A stretch of DNA of 64,000 nt. It comes from Marmoricola sp. (lineage in GTDB: Bacteria; Actinomycetota; Actinomycetes; Propionibacteriales; Nocardioidaceae). The number at the start of each line of letters is the position of its first letter. Position 1 is the stretch's first letter. Location of the stretch: assembly GCA_025964775.1 (NCBI GenBank), contig JAOPYE010000014.1:1-64000 (forward strand), in the 5' to 3' direction. Positions 25,019 to 33,388 of this stretch are shown here, piece after piece. Made by a program: the position numbers and the translations under genes. Below the pieces are notes generated by a model that was not told the DNA's origin, did no database searches, and worked only from the letters and a program-made list of their open reading frames with translations.

Positions 25019-28000
25019 ATGGCGCGTATCGCGTTGCTGTCCACGTCCGACACCGACCTGCTGAGTGCGCGTGCGTCGGGCGCCGACTACCTGCTCGCCA
25101 ATCCGGCGCGGCTCGGCGTCGAGGACCTGGGATCCTTGCTGGCCGGGGCTGACCTGGTGATCGTCCGGCTCCTCGGTACGCCGCGCTCGTGGCAGGACGG
25201 CTTCGACGTCGTGCTGGGCAGCGAGCTCCCGGTGATCGTGCTGGGTGGTGAGCAGACCCCGGATGCCTCGCTGATGGAGCTCTCCACCGTGCCGGTCGGG
25301 ACCGCCGCGCAGGCGCACGCGTACCTGGCCCAGGGCGGCCGGGCGAACCTGGAGAACCTGCATGGGTTCTGCTCCGACACGGTCCTGCTGACCGGGACCG
25401 GCTTCGAGCCACCGGCGGTGGTGCCGTTGTGGGGCTGGAGCGAGCGCCCGGGTCTCGGCGTCTCGGCAAGCTCGACGACCGGCGACCGACTCCGCATCGG
25501 CGTGCTCTTCTACCGTGCCCACGAGACCAGCGGGAACGCCGGTTTCGCACACGCTTTGGCCGATGCGATCGACGCCGGCGGCGACGCGGTCGGGCTGCCG
25601 ATCTTCTCGGCGAGCCTGCGCTCGGCGCCCGATGACCTGTACGACGCCCTCGGCACCCTCGACGCACTGGTCGTGACCGTCCTCGCCGCCGGCGGCAGCG
25701 CGCCGGGGACCGCGAGCGCCGGCGGTGACGACGAAGGCTGGGACGTCGCCCGGATCGCTGCGCTCGACATCCCCGTCCTGCAAGGGCTCTGCCTGACGTC
25801 GAGCCGTGAGGACTGGGCGGCCGGCGATGAGGGCGTCACCCCGCTGGATTCGGCGAACCAGATCGCGATCCCGGAATTCGACGGGCGGATCATCACGGTG
25901 CCGTTCTCGTTCAAGGAGACCGATGCCGACGGCCTGCCGCGCTACGTCGCCGACGCCGAGAGGGCTGCGCGGGTCGCCGGCATCGCCGTCGGGCACGCGC
26001 GGCTGCGTCGGCTGGCCCCGGCGGAGCGGAAGATCGCGCTGATGCTCTCGGCGTACCCGACCAAGCACAGCCGGGTCGGCAACGCGGTCGGGCTGGACAC
26101 CCCGGTCTCGGCGATCCGGCTGCTGCGTCGGTTGCGCGACGCCGGCTACGACCTCGGTGAACCCGGCGGCGAGATCACCCGCTTCCTCGATCTCGACGAC
26201 GACACCGAGGCAGGCAACGGGCTGATCCACGCGCTCATCGCTGCGGGCGGCCAGGACGAGGAATGGCTAACCACCGCGCAGCTGAGCGACTCCCACGTCC
26301 GGATCAGCGCCGCCGACTACCAACGCTGGACTGCCGAGCTGCCCGAGGACCTGCGCGCCGGGATCGTCGCGGCCTGGGGGCCGGCGCCGGGAACGCTGTT
26401 CACCAACGAGGCGGGCGAGATCGTGCTGGCGACGCTGCGGGCGGGCAACATCGTCCTGCTGATCCAGCCGCCGCGCGGGTTCGGCGAGAACCCGGTCGCG
26501 ATCTACCACGACCCCGACCTCGCGCCGAGCCACCACTACCTGGCGGCGTACCGCTGGGTCGGCGCGGCCGCGGGTGACGGTGGCTTCGGTGCCCACGCCG
26601 TCGTCCACCTCGGGAAGCACGGCTCGATGGAGTGGTTGCCCGGCAAGAACGCGGCGCTGTCCGGGTCGTGTGCGACCGACGCCGCGATCGCGAACCTGCC
26701 GCTGATCTATCCGTTCCTGGTCAACGACCCGGGCGAAGGTGCCCAGGCCAAGCGTCGGGCGCACGCCACGATCGTCGACCACCTGGTGCCGCCGATGGCG
26801 CGGGCCGAGTCGTACGGCGACATCGCCCGCCTCGAGCAGCTGCTCGACGAGTACGGGAACATCGCGGCGATGGATCCGGCCAAGCTGCCGGCCATGCGCG
26901 CGCAGATCTGGACGCTGATGCAGGCCGCCCAGATGCACCAGGACCTCGGCCTGGAGGAGCGCCCGGGCGACGACGACTTCGACGACTTCATCCTGCACGT
27001 CGACGGCTGGCTGTGCGAGGTCAAGGACGCCCAGATCCGCGACGGCCTGCACGTCCTGGGCCAGGCACCCGTCGGCGAGGCCCGGGTCAACCTGGTGCTG
27101 GCGATCCTGCGGGCCACCCAGATCTGGGGCGGCGAGCACGGCGCCGTACCGGGGTTGCGAGCGGCCCTGGGTCTCAAGGACGGCGAGGCGTCGACGGCGG
27201 TCGACGCGATCGAGGCCCGGGCCCGGGACCTGGTGCAGCGCCTCGAGGACGCCGACTGGGACGCCTCGGCCGTCGGCGGACTCCACGACGACCCCGTCGT
27301 ACGGCAGGTGCTCACCTTCGCCGCGACCGAGGTCGTGCCCCGTCTGGCCCGGACCACCGACGAGCTCGACGCCGTCCTGCATGCGCTCGAGGGCGGCTTC
27401 GTGCCGGCAGGCCCCAGTGGCTCACCGCTGCGCGGGCTGGTCAACGTGCTGCCGACCGGACGCAACTTCTACACGGTCGATCCGAAGGCCGTGCCGTCAC
27501 GGCTGGCCTGGGAGACCGGCGTCGCGATGGCGGACTCGTTGCTGGCCCGGCACCTCTCCGAGACCGGCACCTACCCGCTCTCGGTCGGGTTGTCGGCCTG
27601 GGGCACCAGCGCGATGCGCACCAGCGGTGACGACGTCGCGGAGGTTCTCGCCCTGATCGGCGTCCGGCCGACCTGGGACGAGGCGTCGCGTCGGGTCAAC
27701 GGTCTGGAGGTCATCGACCTCGCCGAGCTCGGACGCCCGCGCATCGATGTGACCCTGCGTATCTCGGGCTTCTTCCGGGACGCGTTCCCGCACGTCGTGG
27801 CGATGCTCGACGACGCGATCCAGCTCGTCGCCGAGCTCGACGAGCCGGACGAGCAGAACTACGTCGGTGCCCACGCGCGGGCCGACCTGGCCGTGCACGG
27901 CGACCAGCGCCGCGCCACCACCCGGATCTTCGGGTCACGTCCGGGTACCTACGGCGCGGGCATCCTCCAGGTCATCGAGGCCGGCAACTGGCGTGACGAC

Positions 28001-28651
28001 CAGGACCTCGCCGAGGTCTACACCCAGTGGGGTGGGTACGCGTACGGCCGTGACCTGGACGGCGTCAGCGCGGCCGACGACCTGCGCACCAACTACCGAC
28101 GGATCGCGGTGGCCGCGAAGAACATCGACACCGCCGAGCACGACATCGCGGACTCCGACGACTACTTCCAGTTCCACGGCGGCATGGTCGCCACGATCCG
28201 GGCGCTGACCGGGAAGGCGCCGCGCGCGTACGTCGGCGACTCCACCTCCCCGGATGCGGTGCGGACCCGCTCGCTGGCCGAGGAGACCGCCCGTGTCTTC
28301 CGTGCCCGGGTGGTCAACCCGCGCTGGATCGCCGCGATGCAGCGGCACGGGTACAAGGGCGCGTTCGAGCTGGCGGCGACCGTCGACTACCTCTACGGCT
28401 TCGACGCCACCGCCGGCGTGGTGCACGACTGGATGTACGACACCCTCGCCCAGGAGTACGTGCTCGACGAAACGAACCAGGAGTTCATGCGACAGGCCAA
28501 CCCGTGGGCGCTGCGCGGGATCGTCGAGCGGCTGCACGAGGCTGCCGATCGCGGGCTGTGGGCCGAGCCCGATCCGGACGTCCTTGCTGCGATGAATGCC
28601 GTCTACCTGGACTTCGAGGGCGACCTGGAGGACCGCCACTCCGATGGGTGA
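25019..28651 (+). CDS. cobN: Cobaltochelatase subunit CobN
   Basis: This 1210-residue CobN/BchH-type large chelatase subunit inserts Co(II) into hydrogenobyrinate a,c-diamide with ATP. Landmarks: LLSAYPTKHSRVGNAVGLDTP in the middle, VHLGKHGSMEWLPGK near residue 530, LPTGRNFYTVDPKAVPS near 810, and RVTLRISGFFRDAFPH near 910. Length fits. Its ATPase partner is probably the ChlI-ChlD fusion at 14.3-16.3 kb. It is under a riboswitch and has a good AGGAGG. A 21-base repeat shared with the chelatase gene lies in frame near residues 148-154. Confidence 0.96.
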   Translation: MARIALLSTSDTDLLSARASGADYLLANPARLGVEDLGSLLAGADLVIVRLLGTPRSWQDGFDVVLGSELPVIVLGGEQTPDASLMELSTVPVGTAAQAHAYLAQGGRANLENLHGFCSDTVLLTGTGFEPPAVVPLWGWSERPGLGVSASSTTGDRLRIGVLFYRAHETSGNAGFAHALADAIDAGGDAVGLPIFSASLRSAPDDLYDALGTLDALVVTVLAAGGSAPGTASAGGDDEGWDVARIAALDIPVLQGLCLTSSREDWAAGDEGVTPLDSANQIAIPEFDGRIITVPFSFKETDADGLPRYVADAERAARVAGIAVGHARLRRLAPAERKIALMLSAYPTKHSRVGNAVGLDTPVSAIRLLRRLRDAGYDLGEPGGEITRFLDLDDDTEAGNGLIHALIAAGGQDEEWLTTAQLSDSHVRISAADYQRWTAELPEDLRAGIVAAWGPAPGTLFTNEAGEIVLATLRAGNIVLLIQPPRGFGENPVAIYHDPDLAPSHHYLAAYRWVGAAAGDGGFGAHAVVHLGKHGSMEWLPGKNAALSGSCATDAAIANLPLIYPFLVNDPGEGAQAKRRAHATIVDHLVPPMARAESYGDIARLEQLLDEYGNIAAMDPAKLPAMRAQIWTLMQAAQMHQDLGLEERPGDDDFDDFILHVDGWLCEVKDAQIRDGLHVLGQAPVGEARVNLVLAILRATQIWGGEHGAVPGLRAALGLKDGEASTAVDAIEARARDLVQRLEDADWDASAVGGLHDDPVVRQVLTFAATEVVPRLARTTDELDAVLHALEGGFVPAGPSGSPLRGLVNVLPTGRNFYTVDPKAVPSRLAWETGVAMADSLLARHLSETGTYPLSVGLSAWGTSAMRTSGDDVAEVLALIGVRPTWDEASRRVNGLEVIDLAELGRPRIDVTLRISGFFRDAFPHVVAMLDDAIQLVAELDEPDEQNYVGAHARADLAVHGDQRRATTRIFGSRPGTYGAGILQVIEAGNWRDDQDLAEVYTQWGGYAYGRDLDGVSAADDLRTNYRRIAVAAKNIDTAEHDIADSDDYFQFHGGMVATIRALTGKAPRAYVGDSTSPDAVRTRSLAEETARVFRARVVNPRWIAAMQRHGYKGAFELAATVDYLYGFDATAGVVHDWMYDTLAQEYVLDETNQEFMRQANPWALRGIVERLHEAADRGLWAEPDPDVLAAMNAVYLDFEGDLEDRHSDG
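25460..25480 (+). repeat. 21-base repeat (family B) in cobN
   Basis: This is an exact match to 15134-15154 in the chelatase linker and is read in the same frame (VSASSTT). In CobN it precedes a new beta-strand segment (DRLRIGVLFYRAH), again between structural blocks. Confidence 0.85.
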
Positions 28652-29444
28652 GCTCTTCGAGACGGTTGCTGCGCAACCTCCTCAGGACAAGCGTCGCGTC
28701 CGGGTCATCGGCATCGGCACCGGCGACCCGGGCCAGCTGAGCGGCGAGGCGATCGCGGCGCTCACCTCGGTGGCGTACGTGATCGCCGCCGACAAGGGCG
28801 GGGGCGATCCGTTGCTCGACGTACGACGTCGCCTGTGCGAGCGGTACGGCGTCGACCTGGTCGCCGTACGGGATCCCGAGCGGGACCGGGACGACCCGGC
28901 CGACTACCCCGGAGTGGTCCGTGACTGGCACGCCGCCCGGGTCGATGCCTACGCCGACGTGCTCGCCGAGTGTCCCGGCGATGCGGCCTTCCTGGTCTGG
29001 GGTGATCCGGCGTTCTACGACTCGACCTTGCGCGTCGTCGAGGACCTGGCCGCGCGCCTGCGACTGGCCTGCGACGTCATCCCGGGGATCTCGGCTCCGC
29101 AGCTACTGGCAGCCCGGCACCGGATCGTGCTGCACGGGATCGGCCAGCCGATCCTGGTCACCACCGGGCGCAGACTCGCGGACGCGGTGATCGCCGGACA
29201 CGACAACATCGTCGTGATGCTCGACGGCACGCTCGCCTGCTTGGAGCTCGACCCCGACGGCTGGCAGATCTGGTGGGGAGCGAACCTGGGGTCAGACGAC
29301 GAGGTGCTGGTTGCCGGTCGGCTGGCCGACGTGGCGGACGACCTGCTCCGGGCTCGCGAGGCCGTGAAAGCCCGCGCGGGCTGGGTGATGGACACCTACC
29401 TCCTGCGGCGCGTTGAGGCGCGACAGGTACCTTCGGGGGCGTGA
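28644..29444 (+). CDS. cobF: Precorrin-6A synthase (deacetylating) CobF
   Basis: This 266-residue SAM-dependent C1-methyltransferase removes the extruded acetyl group to give precorrin-6A. It marks the aerobic pathway. The domain starts RVRVIGIGTGDPGQL; AADKGGGDPLLD, LVWGDPAFYDSTLR and IPGISAPQLLAARH follow. The first 16 residues (LFETVAAQPPQDK) are not CobF sequence: they are encoded by a family A palindrome overlapping the cobN end. The ATG overlaps the cobN stop by eight bases; a GTG after the repeat is conceivable. Confidence 0.94.
   Translation: MGELFETVAAQPPQDKRRVRVIGIGTGDPGQLSGEAIAALTSVAYVIAADKGGGDPLLDVRRRLCERYGVDLVAVRDPERDRDDPADYPGVVRDWHAARVDAYADVLAECPGDAAFLVWGDPAFYDSTLRVVEDLAARLRLACDVIPGISAPQLLAARHRIVLHGIGQPILVTTGRRLADAVIAGHDNIVVMLDGTLACLELDPDGWQIWWGANLGSDDEVLVAGRLADVADDLLRAREAVKARAGWVMDTYLLRRVEARQVPSGA
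28653..28690 (+). repeat. Dispersed palindrome (family A) at the cobF N-terminus
   Basis: CTCTTCGAGACGGTTGC-TGC-GCAACC-TCCTCAGGACAA: a GGTTGC/GCAACC stem inside the family flanks. It lies immediately after the cobN stop and forms the first codons of cobF. Confidence 0.8.
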
Positions 29445-29803
29445 AGCCCTTGCTGAAGGCCTACACGGTGCTGGCCACCGTCGTGGGCATCTCGATCATC
29501 ACCCTCATCATCGTCGGCGTCCCGCTCGAGTTCATGCACGGGATCTGGCCGGGCGCGCTGCCGATCGGATCGCATGGTTGGCGGATCGGTCACGACATCA
29601 ACCTGTACCTCGGCACGGCGCACGGGTTCATCTACATGCTGTTCGTGCTGATCGCCTTCATGCTGTCGCTGCGGCTGCGCTGGCCCATCCCCTTCACGAT
29701 CGTGACGCTGGCGTGCGGGACGATCCCGTTCCTCAGCTTCTGGGCCGAGCGGCGCGCGATCCTGCGTGCCCGTGCCGACATCGCCGCGGCGGAGTCGGCC
29801 TAG
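29441..29803 (+). CDS. DUF3817 membrane protein
   Basis: This 120-residue protein has three hydrophobic helices (about 10-30, 60-80, 85-105). The DUF3817 pattern is visible: an HxxxxxxGxxHGFxYMxF-like segment (INLYLGTAHGFIYMLF) and RWPIPFT. The family is common in actinobacteria and its function is unknown. The GTG start overlaps the cobF stop (GTGA), so it may be translated from the cobN-cobF transcript. The stop overlaps the convergent gene by four bases. Confidence 0.88.
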   Translation: MKPLLKAYTVLATVVGISIITLIIVGVPLEFMHGIWPGALPIGSHGWRIGHDINLYLGTAHGFIYMLFVLIAFMLSLRLRWPIPFTIVTLACGTIPFLSFWAERRAILRARADIAAAESA

Positions 29804-30282
29804 TCGCTCGACGTGCTGTCGTCCTTGGGACGACGGCGGGTCTTGGCCGCTTCGGCCGTCTTCGACTCGGTGAGGACCTCCTCGAAGAACGAGGTCAGCG
29901 AGTCCGCGGGGGCTGGCGGTACGTCGCCCAGGTGCGCGGGCGCCGCATCGTCGTCGGCGCCGATGAACTCGGTCACCACGGGATCGTGCAGGTCATCGGG
30001 TGCGAGAGGGGTCTCGGTCGGAACGGCCGTGTCGACGGGCTCCGCGGCGATCAGGGGCGCCTCGGTCTCGAGCTGTTCGACCGGGTCGGGCTCGCTCACC
30101 GCGTCCTTCGTGGCGGGGGCCCGAGCCGGCGGCTTCGGCGTCGGTACGACGGTCAACGGTGCCGGTGCCGCCTTGCGGGCCTGAGCTGCCCTCGCCGCCG
30201 CGATACCGAGGCCGATCAGCACGAGCATCAGGATGCGACGGCGCCAATTCCTGCCCTTGTTCCTGCTTCCCTTGCGCCCCAT
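29800..30282 (-). CDS. Single-pass membrane protein, basic N-terminus, acidic tail
   Basis: This 160-residue protein has a strongly basic N-terminus (GRKGSRNKGRNWRRR), a transmembrane helix (about 17-33, ILMLVLIGLGIAAARA) and a long proline- and acid-rich tail with no fold recognised. Topology suggests a cytoplasmic basic end with an exposed tail. The start is the ATG with GGAGGGAA upstream; a longer frame adds 24 unlikely residues. It lies divergent from the cyclophilin gene. Confidence 0.7.
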   Translation of the reverse strand: MGRKGSRNKGRNWRRRILMLVLIGLGIAAARAAQARKAAPAPLTVVPTPKPPARAPATKDAVSEPDPVEQLETEAPLIAAEPVDTAVPTETPLAPDDLHDPVVTEFIGADDDAAPAHLGDVPPAPADSLTSFFEEVLTESKTAEAAKTRRRPKDDSTSSD

Positions 30283-30400
30283 GGGTTCCCTCCCGTTGGT
30301 GTCGTGTGATCCCCCGATCATGCCTCGGGCCCGACCCGATGCAAACCTTGGCACGCATGGGAGGATCTCGGGACACCATCACCATCCTGGAAGGCAAGCC

Positions 30401-30913
30401 ATGTCGGACCTGAAGGCCACGCTTCACACGAACCGCGGCGACATCGTGCTCAACCTGTTCCCGAACCACGCGCCAGCGACGGTCGAGAACTTCGTCGGAC
30501 TCGCGGAGGGCACCAAGGAGTACCAGGCCGACGGCGGCAAGACCGGCAAGTTCTACGACGGCCTCGGCTTCCACCGGGTCATCGATGGCTTCATGATCCA
30601 GGGCGGCTGCCCGCTCGGTACCGGCACCGGTGGCCCGGGCTACACCTTCAAGGACGAGTTCCACCCCGAGCTCGGCTTCACCAAGCCCTACCTGCTCGCG
30701 ATGGCCAACGCCGGCCCGGGCACCAACGGCTCGCAGTTCTTCATCACCACCGCGGCGACCACCTGGCTCAACAACCGGCACACCATCTTCGGCGAGGCCG
30801 CTGACCAGGAGAGCCGCGACGTCATCGACGCGATCGGCAAGACCGCCACCGGTGCCGGCGACCGCCCCATCGACCCGGTGATCATCGAGTCGGTCGAGAT
30901 CACGCGGGACTGA
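30401..30913 (+). CDS. ppiA: Cyclophilin-type peptidyl-prolyl isomerase
   Basis: This 170-residue cyclophilin catalyses cis-trans isomerisation of proline bonds. Signature stretches are FYDGLGFHRVIDGFMIQGG (active-site Arg in FHRV), AMANAGPGTNGSQFFIT and the NRHTIFGE loop. No signal peptide, so it is cytoplasmic. It opens the block that in mycobacteria (ppiA to fhaA) lies near oriC. A frame starting earlier at 30233 has no support. Confidence 0.95.
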   Translation: MSDLKATLHTNRGDIVLNLFPNHAPATVENFVGLAEGTKEYQADGGKTGKFYDGLGFHRVIDGFMIQGGCPLGTGTGGPGYTFKDEFHPELGFTKPYLLAMANAGPGTNGSQFFITTAATTWLNNRHTIFGEAADQESRDVIDAIGKTATGAGDRPIDPVIIESVEITRD

Positions 30914-30922
30914 CCACGAACC

Positions 30923-31852
30923 GTGAGTGACCCCTCGGCAGCCGCCCCGGTCTGCTACCGCCACCCCGGCCGCGAGACGTGGATCCGGTGCCAGCGGTGC
31001 GACCGACCCATCTGCCCCGACTGCATGAACTCGGCCTCGGTCGGGTTCCAGTGCCCTTCCTGCCTGAAGGAGGGTGCCAAGTCGACGCGGACCGGGCGGC
31101 TGCCGTACGGGGGTCTGCACAGTGCTGATCCACGACTGACCTCGTTCGTCCTGATCGGGATCAACGTGGCGGTCTGGGTGCTGATCAGGACGGTCGGATC
31201 GGCCTCGGACCTCGCATCGCGGCTCTCGCTGAGCCCTCGCGGCTTCTGCGAGTCCACCGGCGGGACCTTCATCTTCCCGGATGCGTTGAAGGCCGACTGC
31301 ACGGGCGCCCACCAGTGGATCCCCGGTGTTGCCACCGGTGCGCCCTGGCAGGTCATCACCTCGGCCTTCGCCCACGTCGAGCCCCTGCACATCGGGCTGA
31401 ACATGCTCGCGCTCTACTTCCTGGGTCCGCCCCTGGAGCAGATCCTGGGTCGCGCTCGTTTCCTGGCTGTCTACCTCGTCTCGGCCATCGCCGGTTCTGC
31501 GGCGGTGATGCTCTTCGCCGAGCCGTACAGCTCGAGCCTGGGCGCGTCCGGCGCGATCTTCGGCCTGATGGGCGCCCTGGTGATCGTGGTGATGAAGGTC
31601 AAGGGCGACATGCGCTCGATCCTCATGTGGATCGGCATCAACCTCGTCTTCTCGTTCACCTTCAGCGGTATCTCCTGGCAGGCCCACATCGGCGGCCTGA
31701 TCGGTGGAGTGGTCCTGGCCGGGGCGATCGTCTACGCCCCGAAGGAACGTCGTACGTGGATCCAGTGGGGAAGCGTGGTGGCGGTCAGCGCCATCGCGAT
31801 CGCCCTGATCGTGGTGAAGGCGCACGCCCTCGGCGGATCCCCGACGAGCTGA
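30923..31852 (+). CDS. Rhomboid intramembrane serine protease with N-terminal zinc finger
   Basis: This 309-residue protein has a B-box-like zinc ribbon in residues 1-50 with C11, H14, C23, C26, C31, C34, C44 and C47. Rhomboid membrane helices follow. The catalytic serine is Ser209 in GASGAIFG and the histidine His255 in WQAHIGG; the HxxxN loop reads HIGLNM. It cleaves transmembrane substrates within the bilayer. The gene starts nine bases after ppiA and is probably cotranscribed. The zinc-finger fusion is common in actinobacterial rhomboids. Confidence 0.93.
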   Translation: MSDPSAAAPVCYRHPGRETWIRCQRCDRPICPDCMNSASVGFQCPSCLKEGAKSTRTGRLPYGGLHSADPRLTSFVLIGINVAVWVLIRTVGSASDLASRLSLSPRGFCESTGGTFIFPDALKADCTGAHQWIPGVATGAPWQVITSAFAHVEPLHIGLNMLALYFLGPPLEQILGRARFLAVYLVSAIAGSAAVMLFAEPYSSSLGASGAIFGLMGALVIVVMKVKGDMRSILMWIGINLVFSFTFSGISWQAHIGGLIGGVVLAGAIVYAPKERRTWIQWGSVVAVSAIAIALIVVKAHALGGSPTS

Positions 31853-31864
31853 CGCCGGCCCCTG

Positions 31865-31893
31865 AGAGTTATCCCCAGTCTGGGGACAACTCT
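31865..31893. terminator. Bidirectional hairpin between rhomboid and crgA
   Basis: AGAGTT-A-TCCCCAG-T-CTGGGGA-C-AACTCT forms a 13-pair stem with one mismatch and a single-base loop. It lies between two convergent genes (ends at 31852 and 31913), so it can terminate both. No U-tract follows. The two arms also resemble DnaA boxes (TTATCCCCA and TTGTCCCCA), probably by coincidence. Confidence 0.6.
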
Positions 31894-31912
31894 GTGGAGA
31901 ACTACACCGGTG

Positions 31913-32392
31913 TCATTCCCACTTGGTGGCGAAGGTGAAGCCCACGGCCATGAATCCGACGCCGACCAGGAGGTTCAGCTGGTTGAGCTGGTCCATCACC
32001 GGGATGTGGAAGCTCGTGCTCTGGCCGACGAAGTAGTACGTCACGATGTAGGTCAGGCCGATCAGGAAGCTCCCGAGCATGCCGATCACGACGCCCCGTC
32101 CGCGGCCGAGCGGAGTGGTCGGGTGCGAGGCGACGATCAGGCCGAGGAACGCCAGACCGAAGCCGATCGCGTAGTTCCACTTGTGCAGGTCGGCCATCCA
32201 CGGGAACGCGGTGTGCGGCCTCTTCAGGCCCGGCAGCACCGTGAAGTTGGCCGCGTCCATGGCCGCGTGCGTGTAGACCGTGATCCAGGCGATCCCGGCC
32301 AGGATCAGCGCAACGGCGACAGCGCACCGCACCAGCGAGGTCTGGTAACCGCTCACCGAGACGGTGGGGTTGCGGGCTGCAGGCTTGGACAC
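31913..32392 (-). CDS. crgA: CrgA-like cell-division membrane protein, apparent tandem duplication
   Basis: This protein has 159 residues and four transmembrane helices. CrgA is normally 80-100 residues with two helices and ends in a GFGxxxxGFxxATxW-like stretch. Here that stretch appears twice: NYAIGFGLAFLGLIVASH (about 75-92) and NLLVGVGFMAVGFTFATKW (about 139-158). Each follows a helix with GxxWITVY / GLTYIVTYY. CrgA binds FtsZ, FtsQ and PBPs at the septum. The position between ppiA and DUF881 matches mycobacterial crgA. The basic N-terminal motif of CrgA is weak here, so identity rests on position and the repeat pattern. Confidence 0.72.
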   Translation of the reverse strand: MSKPAARNPTVSVSGYQTSLVRCAVAVALILAGIAWITVYTHAAMDAANFTVLPGLKRPHTAFPWMADLHKWNYAIGFGLAFLGLIVASHPTTPLGRGRGVVIGMLGSFLIGLTYIVTYYFVGQSTSFHIPVMDQLNQLNLLVGVGFMAVGFTFATKWE

Positions 32393-32493
32393 GACAAGGC
32401 TCCCAGGAGTGAGGCTAGAGTTTCGAGGTCGTCGGTTAGCGTAGTCATCGCTGGCCCGGAACCGGGTAGCGGCCGGACATAAGCGGCTCGGAC

Positions 32494-33372
32494 GTGGGAG
32501 TGGGTGACCAGGTGTCGACCGACGACGGGCCCCCGGAGCCGACCCCGGAGCGGCCCCCGGAACGACCGCACGGCCACGTGCGCACCGAGCCGTGGTGGAG
32601 CCCGTGGCGCGACCTGATGCGGATCAGGTTGCGCGGGCGCTGGCGGCCCGCGGCGGTCGCCATGTTCGTCGCTGCCGGTGCGCTGTTCGTCACCACCTCC
32701 ATCAACTCCAAGGGCCTGGACCTGCGCGCTTCGAGCGTCACCGACCTCGATCACGTGGTCCAGGCCGAGCGTGACCACACCAACGCCCTCCAGAGCCAGA
32801 TCGCCGTCCTGAACAGCCAGGTCGGCAGCCTGTCGCGCCAGGTCAGCAACGCCCAGGTCGCCGCGCTGCAGAGACGCGTCGACCGCCTCCGCGATCCGGC
32901 CGGTGTCCTGCCGGTGCAGGGTCCGGGGCTCACGGTCAGCCTGAACGACGCCCCGAAGAGCCAGATCGACGCCGCCGGCAAGCCGGGTGGTGTCTCGGCC
33001 GACGAGCTCGTCGTCCACCAGCAGGACATCCAGGCCGTCGTCAACGCACTGTGGAGCGGCGGTGCCGAGGCGATGACGATCCAGAACCAGCGGGTGGTCT
33101 CGACCACGGGCATCAAGTGCGTGGGCAACACCGTCGTCCTGCACGGGGTGCCGTACTCCCCGCCGTACGAGATCGCCGCCATCGGCGATCCGGTAGCGCT
33201 GCAGGCCGCGCTCGATGCGAGCGACTACGTCAGCGCCTACCGCTCCTTCGTGGCCCTGTACCAGCTCGGCTACCTGGTGACCCCGAGCGTGAGCCTCGAC
33301 TTCCCCGCCTACACCGGCAGTACGGCGCTCAAGTACGCCGTCGCCGGGACCCCGCAACCGCCCGTCCGCTGA
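32494..33372 (+). CDS. DUF881 family membrane-anchored protein
   Basis: The protein has 292 residues. A Pro-rich cytoplasmic start (1-45) leads to a transmembrane helix (about 52-70), a coiled-coil stretch (about 85-130, LQSQIAVLNSQVGSLSRQVS) and the DUF881 domain, with GPGLTVSLND and LWSGGAEAMTIQNQRV as its markers. The mycobacterial counterpart lies beside crgA. A role in division or envelope growth is inferred from that context. Several GTG codons could start it; the first in frame is used. Divergent from crgA. Confidence 0.85.
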   Translation: MGVGDQVSTDDGPPEPTPERPPERPHGHVRTEPWWSPWRDLMRIRLRGRWRPAAVAMFVAAGALFVTTSINSKGLDLRASSVTDLDHVVQAERDHTNALQSQIAVLNSQVGSLSRQVSNAQVAALQRRVDRLRDPAGVLPVQGPGLTVSLNDAPKSQIDAAGKPGGVSADELVVHQQDIQAVVNALWSGGAEAMTIQNQRVVSTTGIKCVGNTVVLHGVPYSPPYEIAAIGDPVALQAALDASDYVSAYRSFVALYQLGYLVTPSVSLDFPAYTGSTALKYAVAGTPQPPVR

Positions 33373-33388
33373 GAAGACAAGGAGAACC

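Noticed and set aside
31869-31889. Replication origin at the rhomboid/crgA junction
   Set aside because: The two DnaA-like words are the arms of a terminator-like hairpin between convergent genes; no cluster of boxes, AT-rich region or dnaA gene is present.
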